Assembly (NCBI GenBank): GCA_003427395.1
Contig: BFEA01000121.1
Coordinates: forward strand, 940,627-1,001,124
Direction: 5' to 3'
From: Chara braunii
Lineage: Eukaryota > Streptophyta > Charophyceae > Charales > Characeae
DNA: 60,498 bases
The notes below the pieces were generated by a model. It was not told the origin of the DNA. It ran no database searches and worked only from the letters and a program-made list of their open reading frames with translations. Of this stretch, positions 10,167 to 23,090 are shown piece by piece. A program made the position numbers and the translations under genes. Each line of letters opens with the position of its first letter. Positions within the stretch are counted from its first letter, which is position 1.

Positions 10167-10894
10167 AACTACACCACCCAAACTTATGGAACATGTCTAG
10201 CTCAACCATGGATTATACACAAACACACGGCACAACAACTTTTATATTTTTTTCGCATGTGACTACGCCACCCTAGTCGCCCTTAAATGTTTAAGTATCC
10301 AAGATTTATATAATTGTCTGCAATTAGTCTTTTGAGGTAGCATATAACTGAACCGATCATTTTTAACTCAAGATTCAATCTGCCCCTTCATACCACAATT
10401 TTATTCTTAATTAATACTCTCTTCAATTTGTGATAAACTATAGTCAGACCACTCAAACTTAAGGAACACTGTCTAACTAGCCTGCTCATAGATACAATAG
10501 TAGTAAGGTATAGCCCAATTATATTCTTTTGGTTTCAGCATGTGCATGGCATTGGACCAAGACCACCCAAACTTATGGGAACCTGTCTGGTCCTCAGCCT
10601 GGTTCATTTTCTTAAAACAAATGCAGGAAGAGGTTGAGTCACCCAAACTTATGGAACATGCTCAGACCTCCTCGTTCAGAAACTAAAGAAACTGGAAGAA
10701 ACCCAAATTAAACAAGGCGACCAAGCCACCCAAACTTATGGAACATGCTTGGCCCTTGAAAAAGTCAATCACAGTTAGCCCTTGCAAGTCAAAGCAGCCA
10801 GACCACCCAAACTTATGAGAACCCGTCTGGTCCTCTAGGCAATCAGAAATAAACATAGCGCTGGGTCTTCCAAACTTATGGAGACTCTCCCAGC
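10167..10894. repeat. array of seven conserved-loop hairpins, 3' LTR of element 2
   Basis: Seven copies of a loop close to CACCCAAACTTATGGAACAT lie between short inverted repeats. Stems and positions: AACTACAC/GTCTAGCT 10167-10202; TAGTCAGAC/GTCTAACTA 10441-10479; GGACC(A)AGAC/GTCTGGTCC 10554-10593; TTGAGT/GCTCAG 10634-10665; CCAAGC/GCTTGG 10721-10752; CCAGAC/GTCTGG 10798-10830; GCTGGG/CCCAGC 10860-10894. Loop length is 20-23. Stems differ between copies while the loop is kept. Confidence 0.75.
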
Positions 10895-12689
10895 TCTTGG
10901 TTGACCCAGCCAGACATTTACAATACTGCCTCCCTCCCATCCTTCCCCCACATGCAATCCCATAATCTGCTTTTAGTCAGGGAATAAAACTGAAACTGAC
11001 ATTACACAAACATTCCTTTACTTAATCTGGTTTGTGTCCTAAAGGTTAGATTAAAAGTCAAAGTAGGGATGCACTCAGTATATTCAGTCAAAACACAATC
11101 AAGGAGTACAGGTAAAGGGTTATAGCAGGGTTTATAGAGGAAAAGCAAGGGTTACCTCTAAGTTCCCTGCCTCCAGAACCTCGCCTAGGTTCCGGCAGAG
11201 CTCCCGCAATCGGTGGGCTGACTCCCCACAGACTCTTGTTGCGGTCCTACGGGTTGCAATCCCGCCTGTCGCCTTCCTCTCGTAACAGGACTAGACTTAG
11301 AGTGAGAAGGGTAGACAAAGGGGTTTAAGACTCTCTGGATACATGAGGGGGACAAACTCAACTCTCAAGAGAGGGCCTCATTGTCTTCCATCGCCTGAGG
11401 GTTCCACAATGACGACCAAAATGCACCGCACATTTGGTCAACTGAAGTCAAACCACCAGTTGTTGGCTCTCTTACGACCCTCCAAGTTGCGACAATGACC
11501 CCCTCTAACATCATAACGAAGTAGAAGGTGGTTCGACTAACCACATAATAGGTGACGCGTGTCTTTGGCTGTGCAGTCTCCACCACACTCCGGTACGTAC
11601 CCGACAAAACAAATAAGTCATTAGCCCACAGCTAGTCTCCTTAATGATCTGTCAAAAGGGGTGAGCGGCCTCCCGACTTAACAGGTGAGTATGCAGTCTC
11701 TTGGCTTACCCCTTCCTTGCTGCCCTATGCAGAAGAACAGGCAGTGTGCCGGCCAACATATAAGTATCCAAGCCTCTCTGTTCAACTCCGATCACACGTT
11801 CGATAAACAAACTCACCGGCCCCATCTTTGCCCCTCACCTCTTTGTTCAATAGGATAGGATGACCACATACAGGCTAGCAGACAAACCTTGAATCTGTAG
11901 TCACTTGACATTCCCTCCGTGTCTCTTGTACTTACTTGAGTAGCCTCAAACCAGTAGTCGCTCGCTCCGCACCCTGAGCTTGCAGGATCATGGTTCACAG
12001 TAACGTCGTGCACGAGAGAAGCGCCCCCTGCTTTTGGCTAGAGTCGGACGTAGCCAACTGTTCAGCGTACAAGAGGGGACTGAATCCACTACTAGAGCAT
12101 GGCCGCATGCAAATCTGTCCAGGCGTGGGCGCAGTGGAACTACACCCTCCGATAGGGACGAGCAAAATCAGTTGAATACTCCGCGAAAACGGGGAAGGAT
12201 GCATCGACCGACAGGTATGTCCTCATCGTTCAGTCTGCCCCTTTGCTGCTCCTTAGGTAAGCACCCCGACTACAAGTTCGGCAGGTGAGTCTCCGCCCCC
12301 CCCACTTGTGCCTTCCTTACTCACATCGATCGGTCCTACCCGATCGAAATGAACCTTTCGCTGAAAAGCGGAAAAATACATTGCCCCGTAGCAGAGCTTT
12401 CTCCCTGCGCGCAGCCCATAGCTCACGTAGCATCGAAGCCACGACTACGACGCGGAACCTGACTTCGCAAAACATCTCGCGAGGTAGAAGAACCTCATAA
12501 ACGAACCTTGGTTCATCTGTTTTCACCAAGTAGCATGTAATCTTGCGATTTCGCCATTACCATAGCCACCTCCTTCTCTACCTCAGCACAGTTACTTTTT
12601 TTACTAACTCTTTTTTTACTAACTTTCGTCCCTATCCGACAACAGATTCGTGTTCGCCAGGGGCAAAAACCCCGCAATCAACTCTTTGT

Positions 12690-12720
12690 TCGCCCGATTC
12701 GGCTAGGAAACGGGCGAGCT
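12690..12720. repeat. inverted repeat TCGCCCG / CGGGCGA in 3' LTR
   Basis: TCGCCCG and CGGGCGA pair around a short loop containing CGGCTAGG. A related perfect copy is at 25,066-25,091. Possible RNA hairpin in the LTR transcript; role unknown. Confidence 0.55.
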
Positions 12721-14389
12721 ATGAGTTCTCTGCTCCACCATATCTCCTTCTCCCGTCACCTTGACGCAGATCTTTTTATACTAACCTCCTAAACCACTAA
12801 CTTATTGCTCAGACTAATACCGCCATCGCACTCGCCCACCCCAAAAACGTTAGGAAACGGGCGCACTCTCATCTTCCTCCGACCCCCCTTCGCCATACCG
12901 GCTTACATCGCCTTCACCACGACCTGCTGCGTACGCACCTGGCCCCCTTTTCCATCCGATTCTCTTTTCTCTCTCCATTTCCTATTGAGAATCGCGCTAC
13001 ATATCCATTCTCTGTTGTACTCCCCTCGTCTGCCTGCCATATCCGACTCCTTCCTTATCGAATGTATCCTGCGTGAAACCACGCCCGGGTCCCTTCCACT
13101 ACTCACCTTTTTTTTTTTTCTCGTTGTGAACTGCCCGGCTGTCTGCCTTAGCGCCCGTCCCTGTGGCATTGTCATTCCGTCCCCTGTCGCTGGGCGCCGA
13201 CCAGCCCCACTGCCTCAGCTCGCTGCCTTTAGCGCCCGTCCGACAGTCGCCCCGCAAAGGCCCGTCCGTCAGCGGATGGTACGGAAATGCGCAACCTGCG
13301 CTGGACTGCCCCTCGCTTAGCCCAACCCTTCAAAGAGTGGGAGGGCGCGGGCCTGCTATCAGCCTAAAGCATGGCCTAGGTGAAAGCAGGCCCGGCGTAG
13401 TAGCAACGGATATTCAAGCGACCCGCGACCTCCCTCTTGGTGCCTTTTTATGCGGGTGAGTTTACCATCCCGCAGGGCCCCGCAACATATTCACACTCAA
13501 ACCTTTCACAACAATCGGCGGGTGGCGGGCCGCGCGCTCGCAACGTCCCTTGCTACCCCCAGTCTGCAGCCCCACAGGTCCTTTCGGAATGTCCTCTTTG
13601 GTCCGTACTTCGAGACATGCGGGGCAGGGGAATTCACCACCACCCCGACACTCCAGAACCTGCACGGGCTTGCCAAACGAGGCGTATGCCTAAGGTCCTC
13701 GACTGCCGTGACAACCACTACGTGGACCTTTAACGTCAAACATGAAGCTAAATAATAGCGATGATAAAATAAAATTAAATACTTAGAAGTTTTAATCACC
13801 AGAAGACGATGGTTGCCGCTAATACCGCCCCGGCTCCGCCGATGACAAAAACAAGGGGGATAGCCCCGTCGGGCTCTCCATGCTATTCTGATATTCCTGC
13901 ATCGTCGCCGCTTGACCATGATTCCTGGATCTCTTCGATGAAGTCTGATACCGTAACCGTCAGTGCCTGGATCAAGTCTTGGTATGGCTTCGATAGACAC
14001 CTAAGTTAAACCAATATTTCGCGACGCGTAGACCTACCAAAACAATATCAAAATCACATGGTTGTCGATGTCGTCCTCCCCGTGTACGCACAAATCACCA
14101 GTAAGTGCATCAATGGACTGGACATAATCTTTTTAATCCTAGTTTACTTAGAAATAAAAATCTAGTCGGCGACCAATGCCGACCTTTACGGCGATCAAAT
14201 AACTAAATAGATCACACGCGTTTCAAATCCGCGTGCCCACACACTCTCTATCCCAGTCCACCCTCTCGTCAATGTAAATCACAGACGCAACCACGCTTCA
14301 CGCGGTATTTCTAAATGTTAGATCAAACTTATTTTTTGTTACTTGCAAAAACCAGGGCGGATACCCTTGTAAGGGTGTTCGCACCAACA

Positions 14390-16778
14390 ACTTACCGGAC
14401 CATATTAAGCGACGTCCTTGTCGCTTCGCCAAATCAGAAAGCTATAAATCCATCCAAAACTTCAAATGGTGACGAGAAGGGAACCAATCCGATTAGCCGA
14501 CAGACTCAGGGTTGAGGCCTCCAACAATCCAAGCCTTTATAACTATATGCTGCCAGGGTTCCAACCTTGGTCTCCATTGTCCTGACACTAGGACGCAGGT
14601 GTACTGGACATACGTACTACAACATAAGTCTCAGCGGCCCCTTTCAACTGTCCTCTCCCCTTCGTCCTAGACAAACGTCGGCTTCTCGTTAAGTGTCCTT
14701 AGTCTCTACCCTGAGAGCAGAGTCATAACCAAGGACGCGGGCCCTAACCGAGACCTTAGAAGGCGTTCTCGCCTCCCTCCAATAATTCTCATAATCAAAC
14801 ATATATATATGAATCTTATCTCAACACACCTCTTGCAGTCTAGTACAGGAAGGCTAGGTCTGCATTTTGGCCCACCGTAGTCTGGGTGATCGTGTCGGAT
14901 CTACGACCCACCGAGTTTGTTATTTTAGCGGTAGTGCCCTCGCAAGTTGCGCCACGATAGGTTTTTCCTCCTGATAAGCATTCAATCAGGACTCCAAAAA
15001 GACTCGACTCTTATCTCACGCCATCCCGCGGCAAGTAAAACCCTCCTGGGTGGCCACACCCCTTTAAGTCTTTAGCCCTTCTGGCGAGACGTAGGCCCGC
15101 TGTCAGGTTGTGCCGATCAGCAACCAACACTGAGGGTTGTGTCTCAGTGATGCCAGTTATACCCGTAGCTGGGTCTCTCATAAATACCTCAAGATTAGCA
15201 CAAGTGGATGGACGGTGTGTCACAACAATACATGCCTACTGCAGACTACGCAAAGGTCTATCACACATAAAAGACATTTACCAGCCCTCTATGAGACAAC
15301 ATAGAGAGAACACGGTAGTCTCTCCACTATCACAAAACAGAATCACCTCCAGGTTCGCAAGGCCGTGGCCCCCTCACTTGATCAAAGCAAGAAGACCTCA
15401 CATCCCGAAGACATCTCCCAATGAAGCTTTTTGCGACATTTACAAAAAATTCACCAATGGCCTAGCAAAAATATGGTCATCCTCGTCAGACTTTATCATC
15501 CAAAACCAACTTACCATGCCACTGAATCTATTAACCACCCTTCATACGAAAGAAGTCTCACTCAATAGGTCTCTCAACCATCTCTCTCTCTCTAGGATAA
15601 ACTTTCACACGACCTTTCATTAAACTATCTTTCCTCTCTGAAGATAAGTCTTCCAATAAGCAAAAGATTGTCTTCTCACAAAAGACGTCTGTACCATAAA
15701 ACAACTCAAACTAAGAGACCAATTTATGACCCTTATCATAACTCAACAATAAACATTTGGCATGACACGCATTCGAGTCTCAAAGACTCATATATTCCTT
15801 AGGATTCTCACATTTTTCACAAAACAGACTGAACTCTCTCTCCTTATACTCGGGTCTATCACCTGCCCGTGGACAGATTGCACGAGTATACCGAAGAGTA
15901 GACAGTTCACATCCATTCACTTTTACAAAATACACAGTACACGAGATGTTTCCCATACATCTCTCACACAAAGTCATCATACATCAGGATAAAACCACAC
16001 ATGTGAGAGCGATTGTGGTCGTCATATACAAGGAGATAATCTCATATAAAAACTCAACTCAGATATACACTCGGGAATGTAATATCCCAACTCAAAAGCG
16101 AACCAATATGGTCTTGAATTACATATATACACATAGAGTTAAACAATCTCAACTCAAACTGACACTGGTATTACACAAGAATCAAGATCTTCCTGACCAG
16201 AGATAAAATGGAAACAGTCTTAATCAGGGCGTAATCGTATCCCTCAAATCGAAGGGATCTAAGTAATTCAAAACATATCTAAGTAAGCAAGCAACATAAC
16301 GCATCACTCATACACAAGTCTCACATACTACATTTATAGGTTAGAGAGTCTACCTCACACACACCGAGGTCTCCTCCTAAGTCTCTCATACCTTTTACAT
16401 TTGTACAACCATCTGGGCCTAGACACGAAGTAGGTCCCATATCTTTTTATCTCAATCAATAGACCTAGTAGAATAGACCTTTATTTCGTAACAATGTCCT
16501 TTGGGTCACTCCTTGCTCTATCTACTGGAGATGTTTCACTAATGCGATTTGAGGCAGGCTTAACATACCTCACATATACAACCATTCTATTGGGGTTCCT
16601 CCCGCGTGCAACTCGGGTTGTCTTACCGGACCATTATTACGAAACCCTCTTCGTATATTGTCCGGTTCCTTTGCTGACCAAAGTACGGGATTTAAAATCA
16701 CACAGTCGTCCAGTCTGCTACTCTAACTCTTATGTCCATGCATATACACAAGTCTTGACAAAGTACAAGGGTATCCTT
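14390..16778. other. interior of element 2, downstream part, no gene seen
   Basis: About 2.4 kb between the Y module and the 3' LTR, where gag and pol would be expected. Only short ORFs in inconsistent frames; no RT, integrase, protease or zinc-knuckle motif found on either strand. Sequence next to 14,390 is not purine-rich on the minus strand, so no PPT is called. Confidence 0.6.
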
Positions 16779-17453
16779 CTATCGGTCTGCTATAGCTCGA
16801 ACCTCATCCCAATCTACAACCCTCTTATCTGGATCGTGGGAGCTCGCATAAGCATCAACAACATTGACCAAGCTCCTTAGTCCTTGACTATGGGGTAAAA
16901 ATCTTTGGTCAAGGTACATGCCACATATCAACTCACACGTAAAACGTCCATATCCCCATTCACGCACCCTCAAAACGGCTCTTGTTGCAGCCTCTATCCT
17001 TGTCTGTCCCCCAAACTACTTTTCTATTAGAAACTCAGGCAAAACAACTTTCAATGGGGCTGAAGGAAATACAAACTCTTCAACATGTTTGATCTCTATA
17101 CGGGTCTTCACTTGCTTCTCTCCTTCAAAGACCCTGCCTCTCGCCCATTTTGCTGCAGCTCCCTCAGCTATCCCCAAAGGCCTTGCGAGCAGACTTCCAT
17201 GCCCAAGTGCCAACTCAATCCCCTGTAAGACCGAAAATGAGGGAGACACATACAGGGTCACCCTCACGATCGCGCAGTCCTGACCATCCTCGAAACCGGA
17301 CTTGATCGAGGCGAAAATGCCCTTGTTTATCAACGCGCCCCACAAGGAAGAAATATACTCTCCTTCCTTGACTCTCCTTGGCAAGGATACCTCGAGTCCA
17401 TCTTCCCTTTTTACAGGCAGGGTCACACTGGGATTTTCCCTAGCATAAGGCAT
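16779..17453 (-). pseudogene. family Y module inside element 2 (one in-frame TAG)
   Basis: 225 codons in a single frame with one TAG at 17,016-17,018. Starts MPYARENPSVTLP. The Y core is clear: GIFASIKSGFEDGQDCAIVR, then VTLYVSPSFSVLQGIELALG, then RIEIKHVEEF, then LKVVLPEFLIEK. After the stop the frame continues IEAATRAVLRVREWGYGRFT, CELICGMYLDQRF and LRSLVNVVDAY. The intact copy at 48,030-48,755 has the same blocks in the same order (VTAVIFVAPEAW, LVLGQG, VPSFLFR, SFGALWTLYMQCIDR). It is the only protein-coding remnant in the interior of element 2, placed upstream of where gag would be. Function unknown; no membrane segment or enzyme motif. Confidence 0.7.
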
Positions 17454-19694
17454 CCTGAGTTGCCTTCGCTCTGGTCTGGGTTCTGCCCATCACAAAAAAA
17501 CGTCCAGCATACGCCTTCCGTTGCCATACTGATAATCATACTCTACAATCTTTACCCCTTAAGCCTCCACTTCCGATCATCTTTCCCTAAAATGCATTCT
17601 TTCCAGTGTTTACGACCACCCAACTTAGAGAAAATAATGGTAATATATCACAATAATATCATAGTCATAAAAAAAAAAAATCATAATTATAATGCTCATG
17701 GAAAATGATATATTACTATAGTAACTGACAACAATACTACTCATAATAATCAAAACACATTATACACAAGCTAGTCAGTTACTCAAAGCATATACAAATA
17801 TCTTATAACGACAAATCTATATCAACAAACATAACATATGATAGACACATTATGATCAGAGATATAACTGCCAATAGTTAGTACTCTCAGACATAATTCA
17901 TGTGAGAGTACCGCACTTTACTCCCTCGGCTTTGACAAAAGTATACTGTGGCAAGGGGCCATGTAATCCTTTTCAGAAAGGATAGCATCTTAAATCCCCG
18001 AGTCCCACTTCAAGGATCAAGCCTCACTGTTTCTCCCTCTGATTCCAGCATCCGTTCCTTGCAGACCCTCACCGACAAGATAAGCAACCTCACCATACAC
18101 GCTTCAGGATGTACTGTCCTGTCCTGTGCTGGTGTACGTACTTGACACAAAAATAGTTGGGGATTCACCCCCTACTTTCCTGTGGCAAGTAGTAGCTGCT
18201 TTCCTTACAGACTATGGTCTAACAAGGCTCAATAACTTTCCTCCTAGTCAGTAGTAGTGTAGTTATTTTATCATAGGAGATATAACAACAACACCCCACT
18301 ATGGACCACGAACATGGTTCCGGCGTGGGTCTCACTACTACCTACAAAATAAAATTATAGCTTCTTCAAAGCGTTCTCTCAGGGGAACAATAACATAGGA
18401 TTGCAACCTTTTTGGGGGTAAACCTTACAAATTGACTATTACCTAAGAAAAACTAATCCCAGGAAGTAGTCACTCCACTCACCTTTGAATCCGCATCAGA
18501 CGTGGATTAGCGGCCTCTTTTGAAGAACAATCCAAATGCACAAACTTTAATAGACAGTCATAAATCAATAAACGGACTTGAGACACTCATATAGATCCTT
18601 ACAGATCAATAAGTTCAAATAGATACCTCAAATAAATAACCCATATAAACATTCCTGAAAAGGATAGTCATTGAAATAATATATCATCAAGCACATAGTC
18701 CTCACATAACCAGACACTAGACACACTTACTTACATTAAATCTAGCATATATGGATGAGTTCAACATATAACTCATAAGAGATGCCCTCAGAAAAGAATA
18801 TTCTCAAGTCCTTAGTTCCAACTCATAGATTAAAATGGACGGTCCAAACCTGGAAAGATTCGAGCGAAGGGCTAACATCGACTACATCTCACTGCCCTAT
18901 GAAAAGTAAGCTAGATAGTCTCAGTATTAGCCCCTTCACTATTACTGCACCTGCCTCTCGAATCAGATACCCCTTTTTCGAAAAAATATCATGCAGATAT
19001 ACTACTTCCCGTAGTCCTTGCCATTGAGATCATAATATGGTGCTCAATACTCCTATCCACCGCTTTATACGCCCAACTTCAAACATACTGCGCGTGGCAG
19101 ACCTCACATTTTCATGGCTATATAATCCGAACAACCACTTAGAACCCAAACTCAAGGATCCCGACATATGCTCATAAAGGTTTTCAACATCATTAGCCTA
19201 ACCCTCATCGACGTCCTTCCATGACGTCTGACATGATAGGCTCCCTTACACATCTTTGGCCTCACTCTAATGCAAAGACCAAGTGGCTCTCATCACCACT
19301 CACATAACCCTTTCAATCATAGTAGGTACCTTATAGGGTCAACTCCCTCCATGGACCTTCTGAGCCCGACGTCACCTTATCTTACCCTGACCATACCAAC
19401 CATGCAAGGCAACGTCCAAACCCGTCAACTATCGTGGTCAGAAGGGGTACCACTCCAAACTTTCATCCTACTAGTCAGCGTACATTAGCGCATAGTCAAA
19501 ACGCTTATCCCCCCTTTTGCTATCCCTACTGCATTTAGCCAAGACCAACTCTCACAATCAACTCTCACTCGCTCTGCATCCAATACCATTAATCGATTAA
19601 CCATAAAATTCCAAAGAAAACTTCTCATTTTGCCTAGTTCTCACATTCCCATACCCGGATGTCATTCCACCAGGGACAACGGCAGGCAACCGTT
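17454..19694. other. interior of element 2, leader side, no gene seen
   Basis: AT-rich stretch between the primer-binding site and the Y module. It has an A-run near 17,670 and many short ORFs without similarity to anything else in the window. Confidence 0.6.
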
Positions 19695-19713
19695 ATCCCT
19701 GGCAACAGCGCCA
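19695..19713 (-). promoter_or_regulatory. primer-binding site of element 2 (tRNA-Asp type)
   Basis: Minus strand reads TGGCGCTGTTGCCAGGGAT, two bases after the LTR end ...CGACA. It matches the complement of the plant tRNA-Asp 3' end at 17 of 19 positions; both differences are transitions. It fixes the orientation of the element. Confidence 0.8.
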
Positions 19714-21479
19714 CCTGTCGAGCGCATCGGTCCGGCACCGCACGGGACAGCGCGGGACCCTCCCGGCCGCGTCACGCAGGAGTCGGTCTAATTCCTCGTC
19801 ACGAATACATAATGGAGCTTCCGCAAGCCGCTCTGGCCGCGTGCGCCAGCCATACCAATCGCAAACCCCTACGACAGGATAGGGCCTACACGAGGCACGA
19901 CTTACCTCCACCTTACAGGAGTTGTCACCTCCCTTCGGTGGGCGTTTCCCCTCCGAGCTACCAGTCCACAGTACGAAAGTTAATCAGCTGCAATCGCAGA
20001 GGTGGACCGACCGAGGGTGTTTCTCGTTCGTTGTAGTATAGGGGGTACGCGCGGTATTACACCTCTATCGAACCCGCACGCGAACCAGCATCTTGGGGGG
20101 CTGAGGTCCCAAGCGCAACTCGTCGCCGGTCGACTAGGACGCATCCCACACCCCACGCGCACACCACTATAAAGAATATAAAAATAAAACACCCACACCC
20201 ACGCACATACATATACACATACAGCACGACACAGAACAAACAACGCGACAACGCTCCTAGTCCCTTAGTAGCCATCCCATAACTTTCTGATGTGGAAATC
20301 AGGCAGGCGTTGCGCGAGAGAGTTAATATAAAACCGCGTTGATGCAAGGCTAACTCGTATCGACTCGCAATGCAACTGTACACAAGCGGTCGCAATGATG
20401 GCGTACTATGTAGTACCCATACTTATGCGATCCTCGTTAATCTCGAGGGTCGCGTTTCACACCCAAGTGTTATCTGACACATGTCTTGAGGGTTAATCTC
20501 TCGACGCTGGACAACCATCAAGTGCGGTTGAGAACCACACCCTCTTCTGCACCCTGCGGAGAGTGGGTGGTATACAGGTCCATACCTGTGCTGACAATCG
20601 CCTCTTATAGCCCTTAAGACCAGCTCCTTCATCTAGGGCCTGGAGAAAACTCAAGGGGTTTAACTTTGACGGCTGTCACAGGCTACAACATCTTACTATA
20701 AAATTCTAAAAAGCAAAAGGATAAAAAAAAATTTCACTTTTCTTTCAAGAACATAATTTGTTTAGCGCTTACTCGCGGTCACAGTAGGCCGCACGAAACA
20801 CTCAAGACATATGTATTTACATATATAGAGAGAGGCTATATAAATATTTGACGATCAGTTCTCACAATCACAGTGAGACTCCTCTCAGCCATATATATAT
20901 GTATGTGAGCGTACGCAGTCAAATCCAAAGTCCGAGTCATCCAAAATACCTGCAATCACATCAAAGATTCAACCAAAAGTCCAGGCACTACACGGGGTCA
21001 ACTTCAACCAGTCTCTGCGATCACACCCCTTGCTTTAGCCATATAATCCTCAACCTCAGCGCACCCTCCCAACAATAAAATTCTCAGTATCTTTGTTAAA
21101 TAACCATTCAATAAAGTTCGGGTAAAAACACAATAAAAGAATTCAAACCACAGGGCTGAAGCCTTTAGGTTGAGTGGAAAAAGTGAATTGGAGTTGAATC
21201 TTAAACCGACGAATTGGCAACCGACCTGTTATAAGTGATAACAGAAGATGATCCTTATAGGATCAAACTGAATCTAACCCAAATCTTGAATCAATCGATC
21301 AAGAAGACCTGTAACACAAAACAGACCAATTCCCAAGCTAAATCTATAAGTCTATGGAGAATAATCTCCATATCACGATTTCCCTCAAATCATCCTAACT
21401 AACTTAGCCAAAGTCTACCTTTAAGCAAGCGTCAAAAGAAAGCTAGACCCTGACAGAATCTCCTCTATACATAGTGGAT

Positions 21480-22090
21480 TTTTCATAATTGCCACTTATC
21501 AAAATATAATATAATTCCTCTAAACTAAGAAAATTTTGGCAGCGCTTCCCGTAGGAGAAGTGCCCTCTCAGAATTTATATCAGTCTAAATATGAAAACAA
21601 AAATCATCTTCGACTTTCTAAAGTCAAATTTTGTCTAACTCCCTAAATTAGCAAAAATTTGGGCAACATTCCCTTTAGAAAGGAAAACTTCCCAGATTTA
21701 TACCAAGTCAGATGTGAGCTCAGGAAACAAGACCCGTGTCCAACTTAAGACAAAATTTAACTAACTCTTTTAGATTTAGAGAAATTTCGCCAGCGCTTCC
21801 CGTAGAGAAAGTGTTATTCCAAGATTTATACAAAGCTAAGTTCAGAATCTAAAATGACTTTGACTGTTGAAGGTCTAATTTTTTCTAACTCCTTGAATTA
21901 GCAAAAATTTGGGCAGCAGTCCCTTTAGAAAAGAAGGCCTTCCAGATTTTTTCTCAGCCAAAAAATCAGAAAAACTGGACCTTGAAAAGACAAAATATGA
22001 CTAACTCCTTGGTTTTGTAGAAATTTCGGCAGCGCTTCCCGTAGAGAAAGTGACTAACCAAGATTTATACAAGACTAAGTATAATAAATG
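21480..22090. repeat. five tandem ~123-bp units in 5' LTR of element 2
   Basis: Counterpart of 9.29-9.89 kb with the same order and number of units. Confidence 0.8.
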
Positions 22091-22365
22091 ATCCCAGAAA
22101 ATAAAAAAATCGACCTAAGTAAAAATAAACTTAGCTAAGAAAACGCAGGAATTTAAAAATAACTCCTATGGCTCTAAAACGTGGTGAGCAACTAAAGTAA
22201 CTGCCTATCAAACTGAAACTCAGACTAAGTAGTAGCCTCACTCAGTCACATGCAGACCAAACCACAAAGATGAGTACTCTCACCATCCCATAGTCACTTC
22301 ATCAAATAATAGTTCATAGTCTCTCAATGATTTATCCCTTTATACCCAACTTAACTAGGGCATAA

Positions 22366-23090
22366 AGCTACACCACCTAAACTTATGGAACATGTCTAGC
22401 TCAGCCATGAAGTATACACAAACACATGGCACAACAACTTTTTTCTTCTTTGGGCATGTAACTAGGCCCTAGTCGCCCTGAACTGTTTAAGTATCTAAGA
22501 TTTATATAATTATCTGCACTTAGTCTTTTGAGGTAGCATATAGCTGAACCGATCATCTTTAGCTCAAGATTCGGTCTGCTCTTTCCTACCACAATTTTAT
22601 TCTTAATTAATACTCTCTTCAGTTTGTGATAAGCTAGAGTCAGATCACCCAAACTTATGAAACACTTTCTGACTAGCCTGTTCATAGATACAATAGTAGT
22701 AAGGTATAGCCCAGTTATATCCTTTTGGTTCCAGCATGTGCGTGGCATTGAACCAAGACCACCCAAACTTATAGGAACTTGTCTGGTCCTCAGCCTAGTT
22801 CATTTTCTTAAAACAAATGCAGGAAGAGGCTGAGCCACCCAATCTCATGGAACATGCTCAGACCTCCTCGTTCAGAAACTCAAAAAACTTGAAGAAACTC
22901 AAATTAAACAAGGCGACCAAGCCACCCAAACTCATGGAATATGCTAGGCCCCTGAAAAAGTCAATCACAGTTAGCCCTTGCAAGTTAAAGCAACCAGACC
23001 ACCAAAACTTATGGGAACCTGTCTGGTTCTCTAGACAATCAGAAATAAACATAGCGCTGGGGCCCTCCAAACTTATGGAGACTCTCCCGG
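22366..23090. repeat. array of seven conserved-loop hairpins, 5' LTR of element 2
   Basis: Counterpart of 10.17-10.89 kb. Stems: AGCTACAC/GTCTAGCT 22366-22401; AGTCAGA/TCTGACT 22638-22674; AACC(A)AGAC/GTCTGGT from about 22751 to 22787; CTGAGC/GCTCAG 22830-22861 (perfect here, degraded in the 3' LTR); CCAAGC/GCTAGG 22917-22948 (one mismatch here, perfect in the 3' LTR); AACCAGAC/GTCTGGTT 22992-23028; CTGGG/CCCGG 23057-23090. Confidence 0.75.

Larger units (their letters stand above)
7535..14389 (-). repeat. 3' LTR of element 2
   Basis: Aligns along its length with 19,716-26,629. Contains no convincing gene. Notable contents: a five-copy repeat of about 123 bp (9.29-9.89 kb), seven conserved-loop hairpins (10.17-10.89 kb), and a GC-rich pyrimidine-biased end (12.3-13.4 kb). 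Short ORFs of 60-170 codons occur but the two LTR copies do not preserve them consistently. Confidence 0.85.

Noticed and set aside
10167-10894. CRISPR array or hammerhead ribozymes in the hairpin region
   Set aside because: Spacing is irregular, there are no spacers of constant length, the stems rather than the intervals vary, and no CUGAUGA...GAAA core is present.
12805-13320. 171-codon plus-strand ORF in the element 2 LTR
   Set aside because: The corresponding 5' LTR region (about 25.0-25.4 kb) has indels that break the frame, and the codons are pyrimidine-run translations.
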